DNA from: Betaproteobacteria bacterium
GTDB lineage: Bacteria > Pseudomonadota > Gammaproteobacteria > Burkholderiales > SG8-39
Direction: 5' to 3'
Assembly (NCBI GenBank): GCA_011391295.1
Contig: JAABQT010000005.1
Location: forward strand, 1 to 22,695
DNA length: 22,695 bases
The position numbers and the translations under genes were made by a program. The stretch's first letter is position 1. Every line of letters begins with the position of its first letter. Under the pieces are notes generated by a model, which saw only the letters and a list, made by a program, of their open reading frames with translations, was not told the DNA's origin and searched no databases. Below are positions 8,668-16,717 of the stretch, piece by piece.

Positions 8668-9813
8668 ATGGCGAAGAAGAAAGACAATCGTATTGGCCGC
8701 TACAGGATCCTGGACGAACTGGGACGCGGCGCCATGGGCGTCGTCTACCGCGCCGAGGATCCCTCGCTCGACCGCATCGTGGCGCTGAAGACCATCTCCC
8801 TCGGCGACGCCGACGAAGACCGCAAGGCCTACGAGAAGCGCTTCATGCTGGAAGCGAAGGCCGCGGGCAAGCTCACCCACCCCAACATCGTCACCATCTT
8901 CGACTACGGCGAGGAAGAGGACGTCGCCTACATGGCGATGGAGCTCCTCGAGGGCCAGGACCTGCGTGCGCGCATCCGCCAGGGCGAGATCCCGCCCATG
9001 GAAGCCGTGGAGATCGCGCTGCAGGCAGCCGACGGCCTGGGCTTTGCGCACGAGTTCGGCGTGGTGCATCGCGATGTGAAGCCCGGCAATATCATGCTGC
9101 TCGAGCGCGGCGCGGTGAAGATCATGGACTTCGGCATCGCGCGCATGCGTTTCGCCGAGCACAAGACCAGCACCGGCATGGTGCTTGGCACCCCGCGCTA
9201 CATGTCCCCAGAGCAGATCGGCGGCCAGCCGGTGGACCAGCGCTCGGACATCTTCAGCCTGGGCACCGTGCTCTACGAGATGCTCACGCAGACCACGCTG
9301 TTCGCCGGCCAGGACGTGAACCAGATCGCGCACAACGTGGCCAACACCGAGCCGGCGCCGCCCTCGCGCGCGCACCCGGGGCTGCCGCAGATGCTCGACT
9401 TCATCGTGGCGCGCGCGCTGAAGAAGGACCCCTCGGTGCGCTACCAGGACGCCTACGAGATGGCCGCGGACCTGCGCGACGTGCTGGCGGAAATGCGCGG
9501 CCGCGCCCCCTCGCGCGAGGGCGACGAGCGCGAGAAGACGCAAACGCTGAGGATGGTGGCCGGTGGCGAAAAGCTACCCTTGGCGCCCGCGGCGAACGCC
9601 ATCGAGCGTGAGACGCGCCTGCCGCTGTCGCGCGTGTTCCACAGCGAAGCGGCGCTCGAGCGCGTCGAGGCGCGCGCCAAGCGCGAGCGCTTCGCCGTGC
9701 CGCCAAGGAGCGTGGGGATCCTCAGGAGGCTGGTGCAGGACCGTGCGCTGCGGCGGCTGTTCGCGGCGGCAGTGCTGGCCGCGTGCGTCGGCGGCCTGAT
9801 TGCATTGAACTGA
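8668..9813 (+). CDS. Membrane-anchored Ser/Thr protein kinase (Hanks type)
   Basis: This is a 381-residue eukaryotic-like protein kinase. The catalytic domain runs from about residue 12 to 275: glycine loop LGRGAMGVVY (19-27), Lys41 in VALKTI, helix-C Glu62, catalytic loop VVHRDVKPGN (Asp136, Lys138, Asn141), metal-binding DFG at Asp154, and GTPRYMSPEQ closing the activation segment. All residues needed for catalysis are present, and HRD with Arg135 suggests activation-loop phosphorylation. A charged linker (about 285-355) leads to one C-terminal helix (LFAAAVLAACVGGLIAL), which anchors the kinase facing the cytoplasm. There is no extracellular sensor such as PASTA. It begins immediately after the cyclase-like gene's stop. 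Substrates are unknown; the adjacent cyclase-like protein is a candidate partner. Confidence 0.95.
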   Translation: MAKKKDNRIGRYRILDELGRGAMGVVYRAEDPSLDRIVALKTISLGDADEDRKAYEKRFMLEAKAAGKLTHPNIVTIFDYGEEEDVAYMAMELLEGQDLRARIRQGEIPPMEAVEIALQAADGLGFAHEFGVVHRDVKPGNIMLLERGAVKIMDFGIARMRFAEHKTSTGMVLGTPRYMSPEQIGGQPVDQRSDIFSLGTVLYEMLTQTTLFAGQDVNQIAHNVANTEPAPPSRAHPGLPQMLDFIVARALKKDPSVRYQDAYEMAADLRDVLAEMRGRAPSREGDEREKTQTLRMVAGGEKLPLAPAANAIERETRLPLSRVFHSEAALERVEARAKRERFAVPPRSVGILRRLVQDRALRRLFAAAVLAACVGGLIALN

Positions 9814-9832
9814 GAGGCGCGGCGGCCCGTCT

Positions 9833-12436
9833 TCAGAAGTTCCAGCGGTAGCCGAGGTAGTAGAACCCGCGCTTGGCATCGTCCCGCGACGCCGGACCGA
9901 CGGTGACGGTCCTCTCCCAGGTGAATTCGGATTCCAGGGCGACGTTCGTGGCCACCTGGTAGGTGACGCGCAGCGAGGGCGTCCAGCGCTCGAGCTCGAT
10001 CCCCAGGGTGTCCTTCTGCGTGTAGTAGCGCAGCGACGGCTCGAGCGTCCAGCCGCCCAGGGCCGTGAGGTTGTTGTACGAGAGCTGGTAGCCGTTCTGC
10101 GTCGGGCCGTCCAGGTAGGTGACGTTGAGCACGCTCGTGTCGCGGCCCGAGTACAGGTTGGTGCCGATCGCCTGAAAACCATAGTTGTAAATGTTGCCGG
10201 TCGCGGCCTGGGCGGGCAGGACGATGCCGTTCACCTCCACCGAGGGCAGCGCGCCGACGCTGGTCAGCCGCGCATCGGCGCCGAGCTGCCATTTCTTGCC
10301 CACCGGCGTGGTGAAGCCGATGAGCGCCTGTGTCGCCGTCGAGGTGATGTCGCGCGCCTGCTGCCGGAGCTGGTCTTCGGTGAGCGTTTGCAGCAGCGTC
10401 GCGAGCGAGGTCGTGCCCTGGCCGAAGATCGCGTTGGTGGTGCTGAGGGTGGGCGCCCGGCGGCGGTCGAACAGCAGATTCAGGGTCGTGCGCCCCTCGG
10501 TCTGAAACGTCGCCTGCACCATGGTGACGTTCCAGACTTTGTAGCTGGTGTCGTAGTCGACGAGGGAAAACAGCGACGTGCCGGCGCTGAAGTAACGCAC
10601 TTCGGCGCCCGCCGCGCGGCGGTCGAGGAGCCCGTCGCTCCTCTGGTCGACGAAATAGAAGTTTCCGCTCCAGGCATCGGCCAGATTCTGGAACTCGAAG
10701 TTGCTGCCCCAGAAGCGCCGCTCGGCGTCGAGCTGCGGATACTCGACCGGCACGCCCGCCGCCGCGTTCACGCGCCATTTCGGCGCGATGCCGTAGCCGG
10801 CGACGGCGCCGTCGAAGCGCCCGGGCAGCCCGCCTGAGAGACCGGTCTGCCGGCCGACGCGCGCCGAGAATGAGTTCTGCAGCCCGCGGTAATCGTAGTA
10901 CGCGGCCGTGAGGCGGTTGTAGCTCTTCTGGTTCTCGAGGAAGGCCTTGCTGTTGGTGTCGCGGAACACGAAGCGTGTATCGGCCTCCACGCTGCGGTTG
11001 CGCACCGAGAGATCGGCGTTCGTGACGAGCGTAGACTGGTCGACTGCGGAGAATGACGCACGGTCCACGGTGGTCGGCGTTTCGAATGCCGACTCGATCT
11101 TGGTGCGCCCGCCGTAGTAATACTGCGACAGCGCGCCCGTCACCGTGCGCTCGGGGGCGCGCGCGGGGCGCGTGCCCGCCGTGGCAACCGGTGCGAGCGC
11201 CAGCGCCGCGAGACGCGTACGCACGCGCGCGGCGCCCTCGCCCTCCGGGTAGAGCTTCAGGTACAGCTCGTACTCGGCGCGTGCCTTCGCGATTTCTCCC
11301 GCGCGCTCGCGCGCAAAACCCATGAGCTCCTGGCCGTCGCGCGACAGGCTGTTCGGCGGCAGCATGAGCAGCTTGTTCAAGCCGTCGATCCCGGCGGCAC
11401 CATCGCCTGCTTCGAGCGCCGTACGTGCGCCGGCGATCAGCTCGGCGGCGCGCGCTTCGATCTCCGCGGATGCGATCGGAGCCCCAGGCAGCGGGGGCCG
11501 GGGCAGCGCCGCCGGCGCCGGTACCGGCGTTGGCTTGGGTGCCGCCGCAAATTCCGGCGCGGGCGCGGGCCTGGGCTTGGGCGACGGCACCGCGGCGAGC
11601 GCCGGCTCCGGTAGCGTCGTGCCGAGATCCACGACTTCGGCGAGCGGAAATCGGCGCAGCAGGCGCTGGCGCGCGTTCCGGGCGGCCTCGGCGCTTGGGA
11701 AGTAGCCGAGCACCAGGTCGAATTCCTTCCTGCCGTTGCGCTGCGCTTCCGCGATCTGCACTTCATAGTTCGAGAATTCGCCTGGCACCGGGCTCGCGCG
11801 CCGCATCTCTTCGAGCGAGCGGAACGTCGCCAGGCGGATGAGGTAGCGGAAGCGCGCCAGCTCGGTCGGCGCGGGCGCTGCCGGAGCGGCTGGCGGCGCG
11901 GGGCGCGCGACCTCGGGTGCAGGCGGCGCAGCGGGGCGCGCCACGGGCGCCGGCGGCAGCGGTACGGGCTGCACGGGACGCGCGAGCATCGTGGCCGGCG
12001 GCTCCGCGGGGGCAAGGCGCGCGGCGGCGCCTGCGACCACGAATTCGATGGCGCGGTCCCCAGCCGGGCGCACCCGGAACTTGAGCGGGCCGCTGAGGCG
12101 CAGTGTCAGCTTGCGCGTCTGCGAGCGCGGCTGCTGGGGGTAAATTACCTCCACCCCCGGAAAAGACGCCCCAGGCGCGACGCGGCGCGATTCTGTCGAA
12201 GGCGTGGGTTCAGCAGTCAGCGGCCGGAAATACAGTTCGACGAGCGAATCGCCGAAAACGTCGTGCCGCAGGTACTGCACGGGTCCGCTGAACGTGAGGC
12301 GGATCACCGCATCAGCGCGCTCCGGAAAGACGGCGAGCTCGTCGAGCACCTCCGCGCGCGCCGCGGCCGGGAGCAGTGCGGCGGGAAGCAGACAAAGGAG
12401 GAAGGCGGTTTTTCCAGCTAGTGCTCGCCAGCGCAT
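9833..12436 (-). CDS. Multidomain outer-membrane beta-barrel protein (AMIN-like, SPOR-like, TPR)
   Basis: This 867-residue exported protein ends in a large beta-barrel. The signal peptide is residues 1-28. About residues 29-140 form a beta-rich domain resembling AMIN modules. A Pro/Ala linker follows, then a SPOR-like region (about 197-280; two alternating beta/alpha halves including YLIRLATF and FDLVLGYFPSAEAARNAR). A second Pro-rich linker leads to a short helical TPR-like stretch (about 330-415). From about 430 to the end, aromatic-rich amphipathic strands dominate, and the last residues GYRWNF finish with the terminal Phe of barrels recognised by the Bam complex. It lies 33 bases behind the multiheme cytochrome gene, so it may be the outer-membrane end of that pathway. 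It lacks an MtrB-type N-terminal CxxC. A role in polysaccharide export is an alternative. Confidence 0.8.
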   Translation of the reverse strand: MRWRALAGKTAFLLCLLPAALLPAAARAEVLDELAVFPERADAVIRLTFSGPVQYLRHDVFGDSLVELYFRPLTAEPTPSTESRRVAPGASFPGVEVIYPQQPRSQTRKLTLRLSGPLKFRVRPAGDRAIEFVVAGAAARLAPAEPPATMLARPVQPVPLPPAPVARPAAPPAPEVARPAPPAAPAAPAPTELARFRYLIRLATFRSLEEMRRASPVPGEFSNYEVQIAEAQRNGRKEFDLVLGYFPSAEAARNARQRLLRRFPLAEVVDLGTTLPEPALAAVPSPKPRPAPAPEFAAAPKPTPVPAPAALPRPPLPGAPIASAEIEARAAELIAGARTALEAGDGAAGIDGLNKLLMLPPNSLSRDGQELMGFARERAGEIAKARAEYELYLKLYPEGEGAARVRTRLAALALAPVATAGTRPARAPERTVTGALSQYYYGGRTKIESAFETPTTVDRASFSAVDQSTLVTNADLSVRNRSVEADTRFVFRDTNSKAFLENQKSYNRLTAAYYDYRGLQNSFSARVGRQTGLSGGLPGRFDGAVAGYGIAPKWRVNAAAGVPVEYPQLDAERRFWGSNFEFQNLADAWSGNFYFVDQRSDGLLDRRAAGAEVRYFSAGTSLFSLVDYDTSYKVWNVTMVQATFQTEGRTTLNLLFDRRRAPTLSTTNAIFGQGTTSLATLLQTLTEDQLRQQARDITSTATQALIGFTTPVGKKWQLGADARLTSVGALPSVEVNGIVLPAQAATGNIYNYGFQAIGTNLYSGRDTSVLNVTYLDGPTQNGYQLSYNNLTALGGWTLEPSLRYYTQKDTLGIELERWTPSLRVTYQVATNVALESEFTWERTVTVGPASRDDAKRGFYYLGYRWNF

Positions 12437-12469
12437 CCGATCGGTTCTTTGGACTTGTTCAGCATGGGA

Positions 12470-14023
12470 TCAGAAGCCCCCATCGGTGGACCGGTGATGG
12501 CCCGATCTGGATTTCGCGATCGTAGTGAACGTGCTGTTGGTGTAGGTGTGGCAGCTGCCCGCGCAATTCTTCAGCTCGGCCACCGTGTAAAGGATCTGCG
12601 GGGAGTCGACTTTCTTGTGCGAACCTGCCTTGAAGCGCGAGGCGTGACAACCCGCGCAGTCCGGCTTGTAGGCGGCGAACGTCCAGGTGGCCGCCTCGGT
12701 GTTCGACTTGTGGCAACTCGCGCAGGTGACGCCAGAGTTGTGCACCTTGTAGAACGGCGACAGGTGCGTGTAGGTCCGCGTCGGTGTCCAGGCGGTGGTC
12801 GTGTGGCACGCGTCGCAGGACCGGCTGGTCTGCATGTGAGTCGTCGGCTTGACCGTGGCGGCGTGGCAAGACAGGCAGCTGCCGGCGGAGACGCCGGTGT
12901 GGCTGAAGGTCGCCGGGAGCCAGGCGGTGGTGCGGTGGCAGGTGTCGCAGGAGGCGCTGGTCACCACGTGGGTCGAGGGCTTGGGCGTGCCGGCATGGCA
13001 AGTCAGGCAACTGCCGACGGCAACGCCGACGTGACTGAACGTCGCCGGGAGCCAGGCTGTCGTGCGATGGCAGGTGTCGCAGGACGCACTGGTCACCACG
13101 TGATTGGTGGGCTTGGGCGTCTTGGCATGGCACGTGAGGCAGGTGCCCGTGGCGATGCCGGCGTGGTTCATGGTTGCCGGGAGCCAGCCTGTGGTGCGGT
13201 GGCAGGTGTCGCAGGAGGCGCTCGTCTGCACGTGCGTCGAGGGTTTGACGGTGCTGGCGTGGCAGCTCAGGCAGCCGCCGGCGGCGACGCCCGTGTGGCT
13301 GAAGGTCGCCGGCAGCCAGGCGGTAGTGCGATGGCAGGTGTCGCAGGACGCGCTGGTGACCACGTGGTTCGTGGGCTTCCTGGTACTGGCGTGGCAAGTA
13401 AGACAACTGCCTGCGGCAACGCCAGCGTGACTGAACGTTGCAGGGAGCCAGGCCGTGGTGCGATGGCAGCTGTCGCAGGACGCACTGGTGACCACATGGT
13501 TGGTCGGCTTGCGCGTGCTGGCGTGGCACGAGAGGCAGCTGCCGGCAGCGACGTTGGCGTGATTGAAGAACGCGGGCGTGTAGGACGTCGTGCGATGACA
13601 GCTGTCGCATGAAGCGCTGGTGACGACATGGCCCGAAGGCTTGCCGGGCGCCTGCATGCCGTTGTGGCAGCTCATGCAGGTTCCGGGCCGCACGCCGACG
13701 TGGCTGAAGCGCGCCCCCGCGAAAGTCGCAGTGTTGTGGCAGGCGTCGCAGGTCTGCGTCACCGGAATGTGGGTCGCCGGCATGACCGTGGCGGCGATGC
13801 CGCGGCCCGTCGTGTGGCACGAGGCGCATTGCCTCGGTGTGCCTTTGAACACACCTCTTACGTGGCACGTTTCACAACGCGCGGTCTGGTGCGCTCCCGT
13901 CAGCGGGAAACCGGTGCTGAGGTGCTCGAAGGTGCTCGAGCCCTGCGCGTGCACGGGGCTTGCCGCAGGCAGTGCCAGGCAGGCCAGCACCAGCGTCGTT
14001 GCACGGAACAGGTTCATGGACAT
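12470..14023 (-). CDS. Periplasmic multiheme c-type cytochrome, 19 CxxCH plus one CX3CH
   Basis: This 517-residue exported protein has a signal peptide at residues 1-26 (ending SPVHAQ) and heme c attachment motifs along almost its whole length: 19 CxxCH by my count and a final CAGSCH. The core is eight two-heme units, about 44 residues each, with the pattern CDTCHRTTAWLPATFSH then SCLTCH and KPTNHVVTSAS; extra His residues are likely distal ligands. The N-terminus (FEHLSTGFPLTGAH before CETCH) repeats the module seen in the 24-heme neighbour. The C-terminal 75 residues are non-repetitive. The start at 14023 is one base after the 24-heme gene's stop, with GGGGG seven bases upstream; ATG at 14017 is possible. 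It probably carries electrons through the periplasm. I do not recognise a characterised orthologue. Confidence 0.93.
   Translation of the reverse strand: MSMNLFRATTLVLACLALPAASPVHAQGSSTFEHLSTGFPLTGAHQTARCETCHVRGVFKGTPRQCASCHTTGRGIAATVMPATHIPVTQTCDACHNTATFAGARFSHVGVRPGTCMSCHNGMQAPGKPSGHVVTSASCDSCHRTTSYTPAFFNHANVAAGSCLSCHASTRKPTNHVVTSASCDSCHRTTAWLPATFSHAGVAAGSCLTCHASTRKPTNHVVTSASCDTCHRTTAWLPATFSHTGVAAGGCLSCHASTVKPSTHVQTSASCDTCHRTTGWLPATMNHAGIATGTCLTCHAKTPKPTNHVVTSASCDTCHRTTAWLPATFSHVGVAVGSCLTCHAGTPKPSTHVVTSASCDTCHRTTAWLPATFSHTGVSAGSCLSCHAATVKPTTHMQTSRSCDACHTTTAWTPTRTYTHLSPFYKVHNSGVTCASCHKSNTEAATWTFAAYKPDCAGCHASRFKAGSHKKVDSPQILYTVAELKNCAGSCHTYTNSTFTTIAKSRSGHHRSTDGGF
12803..13735 (-). repeat. 132-bp tandem coding repeats in the multiheme cytochrome
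   Basis: The CDxCH motif recurs at exactly 132-base steps: 12803, 12935, 13067, 13199, 13331, 13463 and 13595, then once more after 141 bases (13736). Each unit encodes 44 residues with two heme sites. Units are close but not identical and differ mainly at third codon positions. The strict spacing indicates internal duplication without indels. Confidence 0.95.
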
Positions 14024-14024
14024 G

Positions 14025-15812
14025 TCAATGCCCCCAGCGGGCGGCCAGCGATCCGGCAATCCCGCGCACGCCGAGCTTCTGGCGGATCTGCTTGAACGAT
14101 GAAGTCACGTGGCACTTCTCGCACTGCTTGCCGTAGCTGCCGTCGTGCACATCCTCAGCGGTGTGACAGCTGATGCAGCTCGTCGGCAGCGTCGCGCGTT
14201 TGTGCACCGGCGCGCGGTGGCAGGCGTAGCAGTCGATCTTGCGGTGCGCGCCGTCCAGCGGGAAAGAAGTCTGGCGGTCGTGATTGAAGTCCCAGCTCTT
14301 CCATGAGCGCGCGTTGTGGCAGGTCTCACAGGCCGGCCCCAGCCGCCGCTTGTGCACGTCGTCGCGCTCGTGGCAGGCGACGCACTCGCGCCTTGCGTCC
14401 TTGTAGCGCGGGGTTTCATGGCATTTCTTGCACGGCACCACGAGATGCCCGCCGAGCAGCGGGAAGCGTGAGCGCGCATGGTCGAACTGCGCCTTGTTCC
14501 AGGATCCAGCGTCATGGCAGCTCTCGCACTTCGTGCCCACCTGGCCCTCGTGCCTGTCGTCCTTCTGGTGGCAGCCGTAGCAGTCCTTGGGCGTGCGCAC
14601 ATAGTCGGGGTCGCGGTGGCAGGCTTCGCACTTCACGCGCGCGTGGCTCTGCAATAGCAGGAACCTGGTTTTCGCGTGATCGAACTTGCTGTCCGTCCAG
14701 TTGCGCTCCGTATGACAGTCGCCGCACTGCACGCCGAGCGCACCCTTGTGCTTGTCGTCCTTCTTGTGGCAGCCGATGCAGGTGCTCGGCGCGTCCTTGA
14801 ACACGGCCGATTTGTGGCAGCCGTCGCACTTGATGGCCTCGTGCTTGCCGCGCAGCGCGAAGCGCGTCTTCTGGTGATCGAACTTTCCGACCTTCCAGTC
14901 GCGCTCGCTGTGGCAGTCGCCGCAGGCCGTACCGAGCGAGCCCTTGTGCTTGTCGTCCTTGCGGTGGCAGGCGTTGCACCCCGTCTGCAGCTTGTCGCGG
15001 TACAGCTGCCCGGTGTGGCAGCTGTCGCACTTCGCGGTGCGATGCCGCCCGCGCAGCGCATGGCGTGTGTCCTTGTCGTGATCGAAGCCGATCGCCTTCC
15101 AGTCGCGATCGCTGTGGCAGGATTCGCACTTTTCCCCGTAGCGTGCCTGGTGCTTGTCGTGCGCGCGATGGCAGCCGATGCACGTGACTGGCGTCGCCTT
15201 GTAGCGGTCGTTCTTGTGGCAGCTCGCGCATTTCACCGGCACGTGCTTGCCGCGAAGGGCAAAGCGCGTCTTCGCGTGGTCGAAGAGCGGCACCTTCCAG
15301 TTGCTTTCGGTGTGGCAGTCGGCGCAGGCAATGCCCAGGCGCCCCTTGTGCACGTCTTGCTTGGCGTGGCAGTCGATGCAGCGCCCGGGCGCTTCGCGGA
15401 ATTTCTTGCCGGGCAAATGACAGCTGCGACACTCCAGCTTGGGCACCGCATGCGCGCCGCGCAGCCCGAAGTCGGTCTTGCTGTGCTCGAACGTGCGCTC
15501 GTCCAGAGGAGCGATTTTCGCGTCGCGGCCCCTGTGGTCCGTGTGGCAGCTGCGGCAGGGCTGCGACTCGAGCCGTCCGTGAAAACCCGCGCGCTGGCGA
15601 ACATCCGCGCCGATCTCCTTGTGGCAGGCAAGGCACAGGCCGTCCTGCGCGTCGCGCTTGAAGGCGATGTGGCACTTGCGGCACGCATCGTCGTGCTCGG
15701 CGTGATGCTGGATCAGCGGGCCGGGCGACAGCACGCTTTCCAGCGCCTGCGCCAAGGCGCCGCCGCTGGCGACCATCAGCAGCCAGGCGGCGAGCAGGCG
15801 CCGCGCGGTCAA
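14025..15812 (-). CDS. Periplasmic 24-heme c-type cytochrome
   Basis: This 595-residue exported protein has 24 CxxCH motifs by my count. After three N-terminal hemes come seven triheme units of about 66 residues. The unit pattern is CxxCH, about 12 residues, CIGCH with KDDKHKG, CGDCH with ERxW, then FDHxKTRFxLRGKH. The conserved FDH and GKH histidines are probably distal ligands for low-spin bis-His hemes. I chose the TTG start at 15812, which overlaps the previous stop (TTGA), because it gives a complete signal peptide: MTARR, a hydrophobic core and ASGGALA before Gln22. The next ATG would leave the peptide without its basic start. The protein probably forms a long heme wire in the periplasm between the inner-membrane b cytochrome and the second cytochrome. 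No terminal-reductase domain is visible. Confidence 0.93.
   Translation of the reverse strand: MTARRLLAAWLLMVASGGALAQALESVLSPGPLIQHHAEHDDACRKCHIAFKRDAQDGLCLACHKEIGADVRQRAGFHGRLESQPCRSCHTDHRGRDAKIAPLDERTFEHSKTDFGLRGAHAVPKLECRSCHLPGKKFREAPGRCIDCHAKQDVHKGRLGIACADCHTESNWKVPLFDHAKTRFALRGKHVPVKCASCHKNDRYKATPVTCIGCHRAHDKHQARYGEKCESCHSDRDWKAIGFDHDKDTRHALRGRHRTAKCDSCHTGQLYRDKLQTGCNACHRKDDKHKGSLGTACGDCHSERDWKVGKFDHQKTRFALRGKHEAIKCDGCHKSAVFKDAPSTCIGCHKKDDKHKGALGVQCGDCHTERNWTDSKFDHAKTRFLLLQSHARVKCEACHRDPDYVRTPKDCYGCHQKDDRHEGQVGTKCESCHDAGSWNKAQFDHARSRFPLLGGHLVVPCKKCHETPRYKDARRECVACHERDDVHKRRLGPACETCHNARSWKSWDFNHDRQTSFPLDGAHRKIDCYACHRAPVHKRATLPTSCISCHTAEDVHDGSYGKQCEKCHVTSSFKQIRQKLGVRGIAGSLAARWGH
14080..15480 (-). 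repeat. About 198-bp coding repeats, seven triheme units
   Basis: Seven consecutive units of about 66-67 codons repeat a three-heme pattern. For example, the codons for KDDKHKG recur 198 bases apart near 14751 and 14949. Unit lengths vary slightly and DNA identity is lower than in the neighbouring 132-bp array, which suggests an older expansion. Confidence 0.85.
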
Positions 15813-16717
15813 TAGGCGTGGACGGCGACCACATGGGCGATCGCGCTGAAGAGCATCATCCATACGAACGGCACGTGCAGTATGTGCCACAGCGAGAACA
15901 GGCGCTCGAAGCGGCTGAACTGGGCCACGCGCTGCGCGCTGGCAAGATAGGACTCGATCAACCCTCTGCCCGCCGCCAGGTCGTGTTGCTGCCGGGCAGC
16001 GTCCCGGCCGTTGGCGCGCGCCAGCCGGCGGTAGGTGCTCGCGAATTCGCGCGTGCAGCGGCGCAGAGTCCACCGCGCACGTATGCCGAGCGTGACGAAT
16101 CGCCAGATGCCGTGCACCACGTTGGCGGGCCGCTCGACCGCCGCGGCCTCGTATTGGCGCAGCCATTCCTCCACGCGCGGCACGAAATGCAGCCGCGAGC
16201 GCACTTCGCCCGAGGTGAGGCCGACCGCCGACTGAACCTGCGCGAGCGAGATGCGGGTACCGTACAGCCCATGGTGGATGCGCACATAGATGAAGCGGCC
16301 GACGATGCCGCTCGCCGCCACGAGGAGCATGCTGGCGAGCGCGACCCCGGCGTTGATCGAGCCGATGTGAAAGCGCGAATGGACGAGGATCAGAAACGGT
16401 CCGCCGATGCCGCAGGCCATGTGTATCGCGAACCAGCCCTTCGTCGCGCCCCAGGACTGCAGGAATCGCACACGCTTGCGCAGCGGGTAAAGGAATACGA
16501 GCAGCAGCGCGATTCCGCCCGCGAGGCCCAGGTTGTAGCCCGCGGTAGACCCTGGTGCGTAGTCAGCATAGCGGCTGATCAGCCAGGCCGAGCCGACGAG
16601 CATCCCGGTCGCGGGCAGGAAAAACCGGTCGCGCCGGACGTCGCTGACCGTGCCGCGGCGCTCGACACGCGGCGCGCCGCGCGCGGCCGATCGGCGGTTT
16701 ACGGCGATTTCGGTCAC
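15809..16717 (-). CDS. Transmembrane diheme b-type cytochrome
   Basis: This 302-residue inner-membrane protein has five likely helices: about residues 32-50, 61-79, 95-114, 120-146 and 274-298. Two of them carry paired histidines with the HX13H spacing of ferric-reductase-type diheme b cytochromes: His99/His113 in the third helix and His281/His295 in the last. A stack of two b hemes crossing the membrane is the natural reading. A cytoplasmic or periplasmic helical region (about 150-265) lies between. There is no flavin or NAD domain, so a partner must supply electrons; the divergent ferredoxin-flavoprotein or quinol are candidates. The GTG start at 16717 has GGGG upstream and no nearby ATG. 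It is the first gene of the cytochrome operon and is coupled to the 24-heme gene. Confidence 0.8.
   Translation of the reverse strand: MTEIAVNRRSAARGAPRVERRGTVSDVRRDRFFLPATGMLVGSAWLISRYADYAPGSTAGYNLGLAGGIALLLVFLYPLRKRVRFLQSWGATKGWFAIHMACGIGGPFLILVHSRFHIGSINAGVALASMLLVAASGIVGRFIYVRIHHGLYGTRISLAQVQSAVGLTSGEVRSRLHFVPRVEEWLRQYEAAAVERPANVVHGIWRFVTLGIRARWTLRRCTREFASTYRRLARANGRDAARQQHDLAAGRGLIESYLASAQRVAQFSRFERLFSLWHILHVPFVWMMLFSAIAHVVAVHAY

Noticed and set aside
7846..9543. In-frame minus-strand extension upstream of cnoX (frame open to 9543)
   Set aside because: It is antisense to the kinase and cyclase-like genes, whose protein motifs are unmistakable. The thioredoxin fold begins at the ATG at 7845.
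12449..13612. Repetitive plus-strand open frame opposite the cytochrome repeats
   Set aside because: Its repeats are only the reverse of the 132-bp heme-coding units. It has no heme, signal or fold signature, while the minus strand has 19 CxxCH motifs and a signal peptide.
12803..13735. CRISPR-like regular spacing
   Set aside because: The whole 132-bp unit is conserved and protein-coding. There are no short repeats separated by unique spacers, and no cas genes.
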